DNA of 64,000 nucleotides from Centropus unirufus (Eukaryota > Chordata > Aves > Cuculiformes > Centropidae): positions 288,169 through 352,168 of the forward strand of contig VYZI01000237.1 in NCBI GenBank assembly GCA_013397695.1, given 5' to 3'. The position numbers and the translations under genes were made by a program. Positions 25,938 to 38,020 of this stretch are shown piece by piece; the stretch's first letter is position 1; every line of letters begins with the position of its first letter. Under the pieces are notes generated by a model. That model was given only the letters and a program-made list of their open reading frames with translations, did no database searches and was not told the origin of the DNA.

Positions 25938-26108
25938 TTGTAGGAAAACCTTTTAGTATAATTTCCTTCTTTTCTCACCGCTGGATCTTTGGATGGATGG
26001 GCTGCCGCTGGTATGGATGGGCTGGTTTCTTCTTTGGCTGTGGGAGCCTTATTACCATGACAGCTGTCAGCCTGGATAGATATCTAAAGATCTGCCACTT
26101 GTCTTATG
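25938..26108 (+). CDS. OPN5: OPN5 coding exon 3 (loop 1, helix 3, DRY motif)
   Basis: The acceptor is TTTTTGAAG ending at 25937 and the donor is GTAAGA from 26109; both flanking introns are phase 1. The exon encodes residues 88-143 with the split codons V87 and G144. It carries the first extracellular loop, C109 for the disulphide to C186, helix 3 and DRY at 133-135 (SLDRYLKI), which holds the G-protein switch. The WYGWAGFFFGCGSLITMTAV run is nearly invariant in OPN5. The open frame continues about 150 nt upstream of the acceptor, but that is intron read-through with no opsin similarity. Confidence 0.95.
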
Positions 26109-28902
26109 GTAAGAAAAGCTGTATTAAATGACTACAGAAAAATTATATTAAGCAATATAGATTTATAGACTCTAATCATACTTAAACTCTTTAAAATGTT
26201 TTTATCGACTATAAAGGGGAATACACAGGTAAGAGGAACTTCTTTGTAATACCTAACTAATCACAGCTAAATTTTTATCACTGAACATAACACCTTCACT
26301 GTTTTCTCTCTTCTGTCTGCTTAAGCCATAAATATTAGTAATCGCTCGTAGATAAATAGCATTGTGTATCAAGGGCTATCGACATTAACAGACTCAAGCG
26401 TTTCTCATCTTGTCTTATGATCCAACAACACACAATAGCTTTCCATAATAGATGCCTAAATTTCTTTAAGGTATATGGCAAGCTATTTAAGACATTTAAA
26501 AGATCTGGATATACAATAGGTAATAAGAAACATGACATTGTCTAATACAGAGATGGAACCTGAGAGGATAAAATGAATTTAGCAATGAAAGCTGTTATCA
26601 CCATATCCATCCATATCTCATACCTCTTGAATATGAGCTATTACACGCTTCATTCTTTACAGTTATAAAATGCTGTCACCAATTAAAAAAGATGTTTTTC
26701 TTGCCATGGAAGGGACTAACCTCTCAACATAATGCAGGGAATACTCAAGGTGACCTTATCATAAGAAAGTACTTGCTGATGTAACTTGAAGGACATAAAA
26801 CTGATCTCTTAACTGATGTTAAGTTACAGGAGATGTTTGCAGCTAGGAAGCATAATTAAAGCTGATAGGTCCAGTAGCTGTGTGCTGTCAATTAAAAGCT
26901 GTGGTGCTGTGCAGAGATCTGCTATCAGATCCTGCAAGTCCATTCTTGTTCTTGAAATGAGAGTTCTGGAAAGGTCTCCTTAGCTGGGTCTTAAGGACGC
27001 TATTTACATTAAGCAGGATTTCACTTCTTTCTATAATGGTCTTATCAAGATAATTGAGTGGTGACTCAAAACATTGTAGATTTTTCAGACTTAAAGAGAT
27101 GAAGTAGGCATTTCATGGTTGGTTGCGTTCATACCATGAGCTCTGGTGTTTAGGGTAACTTCTTAGTTTAAGAGAGACAGAACACTTCAAAATAATTCTT
27201 TAAGGACTGTCTGATGTCTGATTGTGTTTGTCTATATAAAGTGTTGGAGGGCAAGAAGCACATCTAGCATGGTCAGTCCAGGTGATTAACTTTGCCATTT
27301 TCTGTATAAGGACTTTTGTTCTGGTTTGCATTCCTCAAACCTAAATTTGCAACCTGACCTTTCCTATGTTATTCTTTCATGAGAAGGTATCTGGTTCCAG
27401 TAGTGTCCAAAATGGAGAGCTACTCCCTGACCTACTTGGAATAGGTTACCTACTCCTGACCTCTAGGGATATAAAGAACCTTGTCTTAGGAGGTTCAACC
27501 TGCAATATGTTTGTGCAATTTCTTAAAGCAAGTCCCATGGCCTAAATCAATTAGGAACTCAGAGCACCTGACTATACACCTACACCTTTGTTTAGCTCCA
27601 ATAGCAGCAACTAATTTTTTTTTTAAAATAGATTTCTGTGGTTTGATGATAGCTATGAAGATAATGCCTCTATTTTAGTCCTCATGCTATTGTTCCTCTA
27701 GATTTTCTGCACCTGAACAAAATAATCCACCTTCCTGTCTCTCAGTCATTGTCCTTGAATTCATCATTTGACAGCCAGTGTTCATTTTCCTTCCACTGAT
27801 CTGGAAAGGTAAAATCACCTGGGGAAAGGACAATGGTCACATCCATATTAGTGTAATTTGTTTTGCTTTGGTTTTAAGTTATTCTCAAACCCTGAAGGAA
27901 GGTCCCTCAGTGTCAGTGTATGGAATGTAAAAACAAATTAGATCTTCCAAGGTGGAAGGAGCTGTTATAATACCATAGTTTGAGTTTCTTTGTAAATCAC
28001 AGGTCTTAACTTGTTAGTCCAAGCTGAATCCAACATGTCAAACATAGGTGATGATGGGAAGCTTGATGTTTGAACATTTTTCTAGATTCATTAGTGTTGT
28101 ATGAAAGATAAGTAGAGTGACAATATTTAACTCTACAGCTCGAGGCATGCTATTAGCATTTAATATAATAAATGGGCAAGGATACATGAAGACGCCTATT
28201 AAGAATACTTCTGACAGTACACACATGGTGATTTACTGTACTGGAAATAATGACAAGGTAAACATAAATCTTATGTATGATGTATCCTCTGTAAAGTCTT
28301 GTCTTTCGGTCATTCAGTTTGGTGATTTATGTTACTAGCCATCCTGAGATCAAAATTTGACCTGTTAATACATGCAGGAGGAGTAGAAAATAACATAAGC
28401 TACCTTATACAGTTGCAGTTAGTGAGCTTTCATGCTGATTATTTCATGCTGAATAATCGGATGCTGAACTGACTGACTGATGCTCAGTCTTTCACATGGG
28501 TTGAACCTCCCTCTCATCTGACCAAGCACTATGAATACATCTTTATTGACAAAGAAATTTTCACAATTGCTAGGCAAGCCTTCTAGTCTTTTTGGTGAGC
28601 TAGTCGTTTGGCTTGCTTTTGCATGGACTCCTCTAGGTTGTGAATCATCATAGACTACTGTAAAAATCTGAAATAAAGACAGGTGGAGTTCTCCATATAA
28701 GTGTGCATTTCTCTTCATGAAGTACAGCGCAAGCTGGGGTGGCTAGCTTAGGGGTCACTATCAACACCTGAAAGGAAGCGAGATGAAGCTTACAGTCATT
28801 GTTGAGCAGCCAAGTAAACTCTTAGCACGTGTGTAGAATGACATATTTACTCGTGTCACATACATATGAACCTGAAATTGTAACTCTTGAATTGTCTTCC
28901 AG
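26109..28902 (+). other. OPN5: OPN5 intron 3 (phase 1)
   Basis: 2794 bp from GTAAGA to CCAG. Contains a T-run near 27,615 but no repeat family or frame that I can support. Confidence 0.9.
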
Positions 28903-29237
28903 GTACTTGGCTTAAGAGACATCATGCTTTTATCTGTCTGGCTATAATCTGGGCCTATGCCACGTTTTGGGCTACGGTGCCTTTTGCTGGTGTGGGAAGC
29001 TATGCTCCTGAGCCCTTTGGGACCTCCTGCACTCTGGACTGGTGGCTGGCACAGGCTTCGGTGGCTGGACAGGCTTTTATTCTGAGTATTCTTTTCTTTT
29101 GTCTCCTGTTCCCGACTGCGGTGATTGTGTTTTCCTATGTCAAAATAATTTTGAAAGTCAAGTCATCCACCAAAGAGGTTGCTCACTACGACACCAGGAT
29201 TCAGAACAGCAACATACTTGAAATGAAGCTGACCAAG
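28903..29237 (+). CDS. OPN5: OPN5 coding exon 4 (helices 4 and 5, loops 2 and 3)
   Basis: This is the longest coding exon, from an acceptor ending CTTCCAG at 28902 to a donor GTAGGC at 29238. It encodes residues 145-255 after the split G144 codon and ends exactly on AAG (phase 0). It includes helix 4 (about 151-171), extracellular loop 2 with EPFGTSCTLDWW (E180 at the bovine rhodopsin 181 counterion position, C186 for the disulphide), helix 5 (about 200-225) and the third cytoplasmic loop leading to MKLTK at the base of helix 6. The third loop contacts the G protein. Every expected landmark is intact. Confidence 0.95.
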
Positions 29238-30792
29238 GTAGGCAGGAAGATTTAACTCAGTTGGTTTCGTCCAGTAGTAAAAGAAGGGTTGGAGGACTTT
29301 CACCCTATACTCCTCTATTCTGAAAGATAGTACAATGCTCTGAAGGTGGTTCGTCCAATCAAGATGGGAAGAGACAGGCAATGAAACAGAATTTTGGGAT
29401 TAGGGCACTCAAGTCCACGTTATAATAAAGTCCTTTTCTCATTTACCAGGCATACAAACTAAATGTTTGGTATAAATTTGCTTTTTAAGGCAGCTATAGG
29501 TTCTAAAAGTGTACAAAATCCATGTTGGATTTAGGCGACAGAGAACTAGACATTGTACTAACATTCTTATTTTGAACTGAATTACCAGTAATTTTAATTT
29601 TGTCTTATCCACGTAAATACAGTAATTTTTCAGCTGCTGGAGTGGGTATACCCAGAGGCTTGACAGCTCATGAGTTTATGCTTACTTGTTCCATGTTTGT
29701 CTTAAAAGGGATTCAAATGGCTGGGATTTTTCTAGTCACAGATAGGGCATAAACCACCTCCTGAGTACAGGCAGAAGATAGTCTGGCAAAATTTTCTCCT
29801 TTCTCATGTTACCAGTCATCCACATAACAGGACATTGGTCCCACAAGGTTTTAACATCTCTGGGGGAGTATCTGCACAACCTACTATAGAGGAAGAAGTC
29901 CTGAATTAGATCAGGGTATTGTAAACTCTCTTCCCAATTTCCTTTGCTTTTGCCTCGGTGACTGCTACTGAGTGATAAAATGTATGAAGCTATGGAATTT
30001 ATAGGCAGGAACATACTCCCCTGAAAACATCACCTGCAGAAATACCTAGGTTTCCCTACTCTCACATACTATCAGGATTTAATTCCTGGAAATCTCTTGA
30101 AAGACTTTGATTTTATGAACTTTGGAATATGATTTCAAAAGACCCAGAATCTGGAAGACCTGCACTTAATTATTTCTTTGGTTTTGTTTTCCCAGTGAGT
30201 GCTTCTTTCATTCTGGAATGGAAAAGACACTGGGTTTCTTTTAGGTGATTTGAAGAATATTTGATTGAAAGAGGCAGTAAAAGAGAGGGGCTCTGCAAAT
30301 AAGCAAGGGAAAAAAAAAACAAATAGCAAAGAAAAAAACCAATAGGACAGGTTTCCAGTTTAACCCACATTCATTTCAAAGATCATATTAGATTTTAAAT
30401 AGCTTTAGCAGTTCTATGTTTTCTATTGACCTAACAAAGAGGGTCAGTATGTTTTCAAAACTCTCCTCCTTACATAGTTTAAATTTGATATCAAAGAGCT
30501 ATTATTTTCTGAGATGTCATTTAGTTTCTTCTGATTTAACCTGGCCTTATAACATTTCTAAAGCTCTGTGGTAGTGGATTCATTAACTGCTCTGTGTCAG
30601 GTGAAAGAAAGCCAGGCTCTAGATAAAAAAAAAGAGAAATGCGTGACAGCTTTTCTTCATATCGCAAATTAATCTCAAGCAAGTTTTTCTCTTCCATTCC
30701 GTGGCAGTTTCACTTGCATTCTGCCTAGCTCTGTGCTGTTGGCGTCTACCTAGACCAATTTCTTTCTCTCTTCTCTCTTTTCCTCACACAAG
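29238..30792 (+). other. OPN5: OPN5 intron 4 (phase 0)
   Basis: 1555 bp from GTAGGC to CAAG, with a long pyrimidine tract (about 30,765-30,785) before the acceptor. An A-rich run lies near 30,309-30,320. Nothing else is identifiable. Confidence 0.9.
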
Positions 30793-31034
30793 GTGGCAAT
30801 GTTGATCTGTGCAGGGTTCCTCATCGCCTGGATCCCTTACGCTGTGGTCTCTGTGTGGTCAGCCTTCGGACAGCCAGACTCAGTTCCCATTCAGATTTCA
30901 GTGGTACCAACATTGCTTGCGAAGTCAGCAGCCATGTACAACCCAATTATTTACCAGGTCATTGATTGCAAGTTTGCCTGTTGCCGGTCAGGTGGATTGA
31001 AGACACTGGAGAAGAACTCTTCAAAGAAATCAAG
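30793..31034 (+). CDS. OPN5: OPN5 coding exon 5 (helices 6 and 7, retinal lysine)
   Basis: The acceptor is a pyrimidine-rich tract ending CACAAG at 30792 and the donor is GTAATT from 31035; the exon starts in phase 0 and ends in phase 2. It encodes residues 256-335. Helix 6 carries AWIPY (W268, P270, Y271), the retinal-pocket and toggle region. Helix 7 carries LLAKSAAMYNPIIY with K299, the Schiff-base lysine that makes this a true opsin, and the NPxxY motif at 305-309. C318 and C319 in FACC are likely palmitoylation sites behind helix 8. The Ser/Thr/Lys-rich tail from 330 begins the divergent C-terminus. Confidence 0.96.
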
Positions 31035-32335
31035 GTAATTTGAAGATTGAGAAGTAGGTTATCTTCAAGTACACAGTGTTCAAAAAATCTACCAAGATAT
31101 CATCTACCAAGGGATACAGCTCTTTGAATCTTATTTCTTGGTTTTGACCCTGACCTGTTCGGGGTCTTTTTCTTCATGAAAATTTGTAAGGTGACTGTAG
31201 GTGTAAAAAGAGAAGCAAGGAGATGATACTTTCAGATCCAGCTGCAACTCCATTGATATAGTTGGGAAAACGTGGCATTGGTTTTAGTGGGTTTTGGATT
31301 GGTCCTCTCCTCCTGCTCCTTCCCTTTCATGTCATCATAGGGGTCACCTCCAGAAGGTGTTAATGAAGTCCATTGCCACTGAAGTGAATTAGAGAGAATT
31401 GTGTTAATTGTTTATATATTTAGCCTGTTAATACAATACTACACCCTGTAGCCACAGAATTAACAAGGAGAGACAATAGTTCCTTACTCACTCTGTAGCT
31501 ACCACTCACGCCAAAAAAACCTCTAAATGAACAAATCAAAGAGTAATAAGATCTCATAAAAATTTTTTTTTTATTAGCAACTTTCTAGTAAAATTTGTGC
31601 TGACCACAAGGGGAACTTCTAGAAACATTAATTGTACACTTGGAGGAAAAACGTTTCTAGTTCTGTCTTATACCAGAAAGGTATCTTAATTCTGTGACTG
31701 AACAACAATGAGATAATGATGGATGTTAATCTGACAGCATGGACTGATAAAAAGACCACAGATAACCTACCACATGTCAGTGATTGTGAATCCGTAGAAT
31801 TCCAGTAGAGTACTTTGCTTCAAAAATCTAGAACATATGTGTCTCAGTAGGTACTTACTAGAGGCATGGGGTTATTTAATCATTCATATTTATACCTTAC
31901 CAATTCCAGCATTTTTTCAGAGAGTCAATCAATATCTTGAGCTTTAACAGCTTCCCTTAGCAAATTATTCTGTAATGCTATACTCTGATTTACCTCATCT
32001 GCAGAACATACAGAGTTTATGTAGTTTATCGACAAAACTATGACTATATATGAATTCATAGCTGAATTCACAGTTTATCACAAAACAGTTTTAGGCAAAT
32101 GGGAGACAAATCTGTAGCAGCCTTCAGTGAACCTTTGAAGGCTGGATTTGTGGTTAACCTCCATGTTATCATTCAAAGGAGCAAGTAGGTTTCATTTAGT
32201 CCCTCATGGTGAATGCAAGGTGGCTTTCCTAGGCTGCACATAAAAAAAAAAAAAAGAAGACTTGTTGGAATTAGGAATTTAATCGTCATCTTGATACGAA
32301 CAAAATGATGATTGTGCTTTCTCCTTCCCCCATAG
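31035..32335 (+). other. OPN5: OPN5 intron 5 (phase 2)
   Basis: 1301 bp from GTAATT to ATAG. T-run near 31,563-31,572 and A-run near 32,240-32,253; otherwise unremarkable AT-rich sequence. Confidence 0.85.
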
Positions 32336-32399
32336 GATGTATTCCATATCTGCACACAGAGACTCAACAGTGATGAACGAAACCCAAATGGAAGTATGA
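32336..32399 (+). CDS. OPN5: OPN5 coding exon 6 (C-terminal tail and stop)
   Basis: A short terminal coding piece follows an acceptor of the form CCTTCCCCCATAG at 32335. It completes R336, adds 20 residues and ends at TGA 32397-32399. The tail has several Ser/Thr residues that could be kinase and arrestin targets, and it ends in QMEV. The C-terminus is the least conserved part of OPN5, so I cannot confirm this exon by similarity as firmly as the others. The support is the correct phase, the good acceptor, a total length close to the family's, and nearby poly(A) signals. An alternative last exon in other transcripts is possible. Confidence 0.8.
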
Positions 32400-32640
32400 A
32401 GGCTCATTTTTGTAAAAAGCAAGTGAAAAACTTATGACAAAAATCATATAATCTCAAGTTCCTCGTTCTGTAAATAAATTAAGATGTGATAACACATTTA
32501 TTTTACTCCATAGTCCTATGTACAACGTAGTTCTTCCCATCCTGGTTAAAGTAGTGTAATTAGAGCTGGGCAAATAAATTAAGTACTCAGAAGAAGAAGA
32601 AACAGAAAATATTAATGTGTGTATAATATTTTTATTCACT
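32400..32640 (+). other. OPN5: OPN5 3' UTR with candidate poly(A) signals
   Basis: AATAAA occurs at 32473-32478, 32573-32578 and 32788-32793. The second is followed about 38 nt later by a GU-rich TGTGTGTAT at 32616-32624, the usual downstream element, so it is the best supported. The actual cleavage site and UTR length are inferred; longer UTRs are possible. Confidence 0.45.
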
Positions 32641-32793
32641 TCAGAGCCTTTAAATCACTTTTTGTGCAAGATCAGAAATGCTGCACTCATTCATACACCA
32701 CAGATAGTTTTTGTGAGTGAGAGGGGAAAAGTATCTTGCTCAAATGCTAGCTCCATCTAAACAATGTGTAATTGTTAATGGCTTTGAAATAAA

Positions 32794-35700
32794 AAAGAAG
32801 AACCTAAATGAAGTCATCTCCATATGAACAAACAAAGAGGTTGCAAATCTTTTTGCCAATCTCTAGCCAAAATTACAATGAAAAGTGACAGCAATAAGCA
32901 GATAGGTTTGACTCCTTAAAATGTAACTTGACTTTTTTTTTCACCTTGTGTTGTTCTTTTCATGATTCTTTATGAGGTCATTATTCCATATAAAATCACA
33001 AATCCTTCCTCAATCCTAACCATGGAACCAGACACAAAACTACTGAATTCATGGGAAAGGTTACATTATAGGTTACAGAGAAGACTTTCTCAAATGCAGT
33101 TGTATCCAATTTTTAAACACTAAAACCTGGAAGGATGAGGATTAGGAACAATTTAAGAAAACAACAGTCCTACTAAAACAAAGCTTGCAAGTTCCTAATA
33201 CACTCAATAGAAAAAAAACCATCTGCCTTGAAAAGGCCTGCAGAGTAAGGCAGCCAAAATAGCTGCATTGAATCTGAGACATAATTATGACATTTATCTT
33301 CTTCGTATTTTTTTTAATTTACCTTAAGGTAGAGGCATCACTACAGACCAAAAATTAGCAGTCCAGTATAAGCAGATTTTTAATGCTTAAAGTAATGATT
33401 TTGATGTTTGTAGGTAACTTCTTTGGGAATAATATGGTCCTATAAAAAATAAGATAATTGCAAATGCCTCCCACACAGACTTGTGCTGGCTATTCATTAA
33501 AAAGAAAGAAAATTATGAGGTTTAAAGATTTCTTCTGAATTGTTCCTTTAAGGGAAGAATGCATTTATGAAAGAGTTTCCGTTGTTTTCCTGTTTAACAT
33601 TTAATGTTGCTCTTTATCAAGCTGTTATTTCTCAATTGTGTTTAACATAAATTCCCTGCCATACCAGACTAAATTTCTTTTGTGGCTGATCTGTAGTGAT
33701 GTTAATCTTGTTTTATACACAATATCATGAGGGTTTAAAGTAATCTGTTCTTTATTGGCATGTCCCAGCACTCCCATTCTGCAGTGCAAACAGTTGCCAT
33801 TTTCTCAAATGATATTCAGACAATGTAGCAGAGTTTGAATTTTGTTGAATTTCCTAAGATGAGTAGAAGAAAGTACCATTTTCGGCTCTGTGATATATAA
33901 GAAAAGGAATTTTTAATAAATACTAGGAGAATGCATGGAGGTAGAAGGTGTTACCGTGTTACCTATACAATATTTTGTGCTGTTTTTTGCCAAGGAGTTG
34001 AGTTCTTTCACATCTATAGACCGTTCACTATAAAGCAGGCTTATTTCTTGACTACTGTTGCAAATTGTGCCCAAGAATGGATCAAGAGCAGAAGGTACCC
34101 TTTACAATATTTCCAGATTTGGTTATGAAGCCATTGACAATCTTCACTCCATTTTCCTGCAGCTTTTATTCCTTTCTTCATCCAGGCAAACTTTGGCTGG
34201 TGTGAATAGATGGTTATTGTAACAAAGGTCTGTCTGACATACGACAGATGTACAATGGCCCCAGAAATGCCGATTAGTTGGCGCAGAGCTGCTGGTAAGA
34301 CTGAAGGAGTTACCCACTGGCCAGATTCCAGGGTAGATCAATTGACAATTTGTGCAGAAGCCCTTCATATAGTTTTACTTAAGGAAGGCTTTTTTCTTTA
34401 CTTTTTCAAATTATGTACTCCCTTTGATACTGCTTCTGAGTCTTTCCAGAAATTGAAATACACTTGTGGTAGAGCTGAATTTTGTATTCTTAAAGATTTT
34501 AAAATATATTTGCATTTCACTAGAGGGAACATACTAAATACATGTGCCATCTAAATAGGTCAGAGGTTTAGTAAACACTAAATATGAATTTCTGGAATCA
34601 TGATAAACATGTTTCATTAGATTTATTTAAAGATATTTATTTTTTATTCAGTTCCATAATTACATGTGTTTGAAGACAGTTTTATCACTACTGAGTAGCA
34701 TTTTCCTCTGTAAGAAATGCTAAGACTCCAGTTTGTGCAGGAGTTATAGACAGGTTTATATAGAGCATGAGTTCAAGTGAAAGATGTTTTCCTGAATCAA
34801 GCAAGACATAAACATTCAACCGTGGAGTACTGTGATTCAAATTCAGCATCCTCACCTGAGAGCTCATGGATCTCATCTGATTCCATGACAAGAGACCTGG
34901 AGAACCTTATTTTTCTACATCTAGGTCATGCAATGAGTTTACGCTCTGTTTGGGATCACAGCAGTAGAGGAAAATACGGTCTTACTATGGATTCAAATTT
35001 TCACAATCAACTTTGAATTGAACTGGAAGCTGTAGCCTGGTGATTCAAAAGGTAATAATTTCCTTTTGATGTTCAGGACAGATTTTTGTCCTCTCCATGC
35101 ATTAAGTCTTATAATTGATAATCATATACAAGTGAGACATGTAACCTTGATCTAAGGTCATCAAAAGACAGGGAATCTTTCATTTCTATTGAAGAAATCT
35201 TTTAAATGTTTTGCAAGTTTCGAACATGTTGTTTTGTGACCTGAGCTTAGTCAAAGCACCAACGAAGAATAACCAGTGTGATAAATGAGTAGGGAATATA
35301 ACTCTGATGGGTGATTTTTTACTGCATTTTCAATATTTCAGCCTCCTTGTTAAATTTAAAAAGTTGCTTGTTTTATGTAATAGCATTAAACTAAATGTTT
35401 TTTTCAATGAAAAGACTGGCATTGAGAATAATACTATAAATGAAAATCTTTTATAATATATCCTATGTGAACATTCAGATTGAGATGCCAAGAAGCAAAA
35501 ATTATCTGAATTCACTGTCAGGGGCTTGAAGAAATATTTGACACAGGTTAAGCTTTCATTTAGATAATGAGCTGACCCAAACTCTGAGACTGCCCCAGTG
35601 AGATTAAGCTCCTACTGTTTTATTTTAAGGTTATGGGTGGTGAAACTATGCAAGAATGTGGATAGGGATGCTTTTAGTTTGGTAATTTTCATCCAGAGAT

Positions 35701-37245
35701 AAGGAAGCCTATAAACCATCTTCTACAGACTTTGAAATCTGTTGGCAGTGTAGAACTGTCAAGATTTATTGTGCTTGGAGAGGTGCATGAAATAGGGGAA
35801 TTAAGCAAACATTTATGGCAGGAGTTCAAAAAAGTAAAGCCCTAAAACCTGAAAGTTATTTTTATGAGCTTTGGAAGACAGTAGAGAATGTTTGTTTGTA
35901 CAGGTGAATGCAGCTGTAGCTAAATTTATTTCTTCCCTTATAATAATGAAAAAACCCAACCCAACAAGTGGTTTGTTAAAAATATTTATGACCTACAGTG
36001 TAAGATTACAGCCAGCAGATTTTTTGGTTTGTGACACCCAAGTAGAAAGAGAAAACTTATGTGACTTTATATGGAGAGAGTATGATTAATGAACTGACAG
36101 ACAAAATTCTGGTGAATTGGATTCTTTGGTGGAGCTTTTCCCTGGGATGACTGTGCAGGGACAATGTCTTTTGAAGACTGTCGCGTCTCCACTGTGAGGG
36201 TGATCTTGGTCATGAGAATAAATCTTAGTTACTCTTAACTGACCAAACAGTTTTTCTACAATTCTACATTATGATTGTGCTTCTACCTACTTTATTCCTC
36301 CAGGGTACTTTCAGACATGCCATTCTACATCCCTTAGGAAAGCAGCTTTGACATCTTTTTACTTGCATTCCCCTGTTCAGGACATTCTCAAATGAGTCCT
36401 TCCCTGGGTAAGATCTTAATAAATATTGTACACCATAACACCTATTTCTCTCCCTCTCCTCTCCCAAGACAGAAGACTGGTTGGTTTCCTCTACATCTAA
36501 GTTTCACAGGCCTTTGTATTTAATAGTTCTTAATTCCCAAGGTAGAACATTTAGCCACCTGAAACTAGAATTTCTGGAGAGCTGTGGCTGAGCTTAGAGC
36601 ATTGCAATTAAGGGAAGAGGCTTCTATTATCACCATCATGTTCAAATAAGTTTTTGGGCCATTGTGTAACCCATATTGACCTTTTACTTATTTACATGTT
36701 TTACTATTCAGGATGATTTCTGTTCCTCTTCACTTGGCATATGCAACAGGGCTATTTTTATTAATTGCTCAGGATGATCTTCACTTCCTCAATTACACCC
36801 CTGTTTCAATTTTTGGCTGGTAGAGCAGGTCTTGGACCTTTAGGTCACAACCAAATCTTTTGATTCAGTTACAGAGTTTCACGCTTTCTTACTTCTGAAC
36901 TTAAAGGATTCTTCCCTAATGATGTGTAATGAGCCTGTATCTGTCACTGACTGTAGTTTTGTGTCTCTTTGTGTAGAGAAGAAAATCTAGAAAATTCCCA
37001 CCTAGTTTGTTAGAGATCTATTCTATGAGGGCCATTCAGTATCAAAACAGGTAACAACATTTAGATGAAAGATGCTAATAAATAGCAAAGGTTCAGCAAG
37101 TTCTCTCAGTTAGTGAGACTGCTGGTCTGTGTTTTGAACTTCACATCTAAAGAGAATTTTGGACATAGATCTCTTAATCTTTCTGTAAAATGACAGAGAA
37201 ATTTGTGAAATATTAAGGAAATACTGCACTGAGTGAAACCAGACA
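32794..37245. other. OPN5 3' flank, no gene seen
   Basis: AT-rich, no recognised coding sequence, repeat family or RNA gene. The longest frame is 114 codons at 34,210-34,554 (+) and looks like chance. Some of the first few hundred bases could belong to a longer OPN5 3' UTR. Confidence 0.5.
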
Positions 37246-37290
37246 GTTGCACAGAACTTATTTGCACAGAACTTAGTTGCACAGAACTCA
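37246..37290. repeat. Three 15-bp tandem repeats
   Basis: Units GTTGCACAGAACTTA (37246), TTTGCACAGAACTTA (37261) and GTTGCACAGAACTCA (37276) differ at only one or two positions. A small, recent-looking minisatellite. Confidence 0.95.
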
Positions 37291-37966
37291 GTCATAGATG
37301 GTGGATACAACATATCGTATAGTAGACATTTTACATGATGTATACTTATTTCATCAAGCATAATCCTATACAAGTGAAAATATTAAATATTAAATAGTTA
37401 TGTCTTAATATATATATATGAAAATAGAGACATGAAAGTCTTTCTGGTTTGTAAAAGGGGCAACACAAAAGCTTATATTAAAATCAGAGGCTGGTGTGAA
37501 AGCCTTGCTCTTGCTGCACCAATCTTGCAAATCATATCAAGGAAAGGCTCTTTCTTTAAGGTTTTGCATTCATGTAGGCAATTCCTAATACCTAAAATTG
37601 TTCCTGTGAAACATCTGAACATCCTTGATCATAAATTGTAAGCCATTACCTTAGCAGGTCTAGTCCTCAAAGCTAAGGATAGCTTTAGAGGAAGTCTAAC
37701 AAGGAAATAAAACCAATGAGCATGTGCAAGCAATGGAAGCTAAGAGGAGAAGATGACAGGATTATGCTAAGGTAGCCTAGAAAAAGAAAGGTCTGAGAGA
37801 AAATCATATCAGTCTATAAATAACTTTGAGGCAATAATAATGTAAATTAAGAAAGGGAATTACTCATAATCTCAGAAGGTGATAAAAAGAGAGCAAAGCT
37901 TGGAGGTAATGCAGGGAAAACTGATATTGGACTTTCTGAATTAGTGGAACAGTCAGGCTTTGGAAA

Positions 37967-38020
37967 AGAAAAAACTAACTACAAGAAAAAAACTAACTTC
38001 TTCTTCGGGGGAGAAGTTAG
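37967..38020. repeat. Short direct and inverted repeats
   Basis: AGAAAAAACTAACT recurs within 20 bp. CTAACTTCT at 37993-38001 pairs exactly with AGAAGTTAG at 38012-38020 across a 10-base loop. Likely local slippage. Confidence 0.6.

Larger units (their letters stand above)
15639..32399 (+). other. OPN5: OPN5 gene locus, start codon to stop codon (six coding exons)
   Basis: The locus encodes opsin 5 (neuropsin), a retinal-binding G-protein-coupled receptor of the plasma membrane. Six exons join in frame to 1071 nt, which is 356 codons plus stop; human OPN5 is 354 residues. All five introns begin GT and end AG, with phases 1, 1, 1, 0 and 2. The joined protein has seven hydrophobic segments (roughly residues 36-60, 70-95, 106-131, 151-171, 200-225, 253-277 and 290-312), C109 and C186 for the conserved disulphide, DRY at 133-135, W268-x-P270 in helix 6, K299 for the Schiff base and NPIIY at 305-309. 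Known for the family: UV-absorbing bistable pigment coupling to Gi, found in avian retina and deep brain. The close match to mammalian OPN5 along the whole length argues for the Opn5m type and against the bird paralogues Opn5L1 and Opn5L2. No frameshift or premature stop is seen. Confidence 0.95.
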
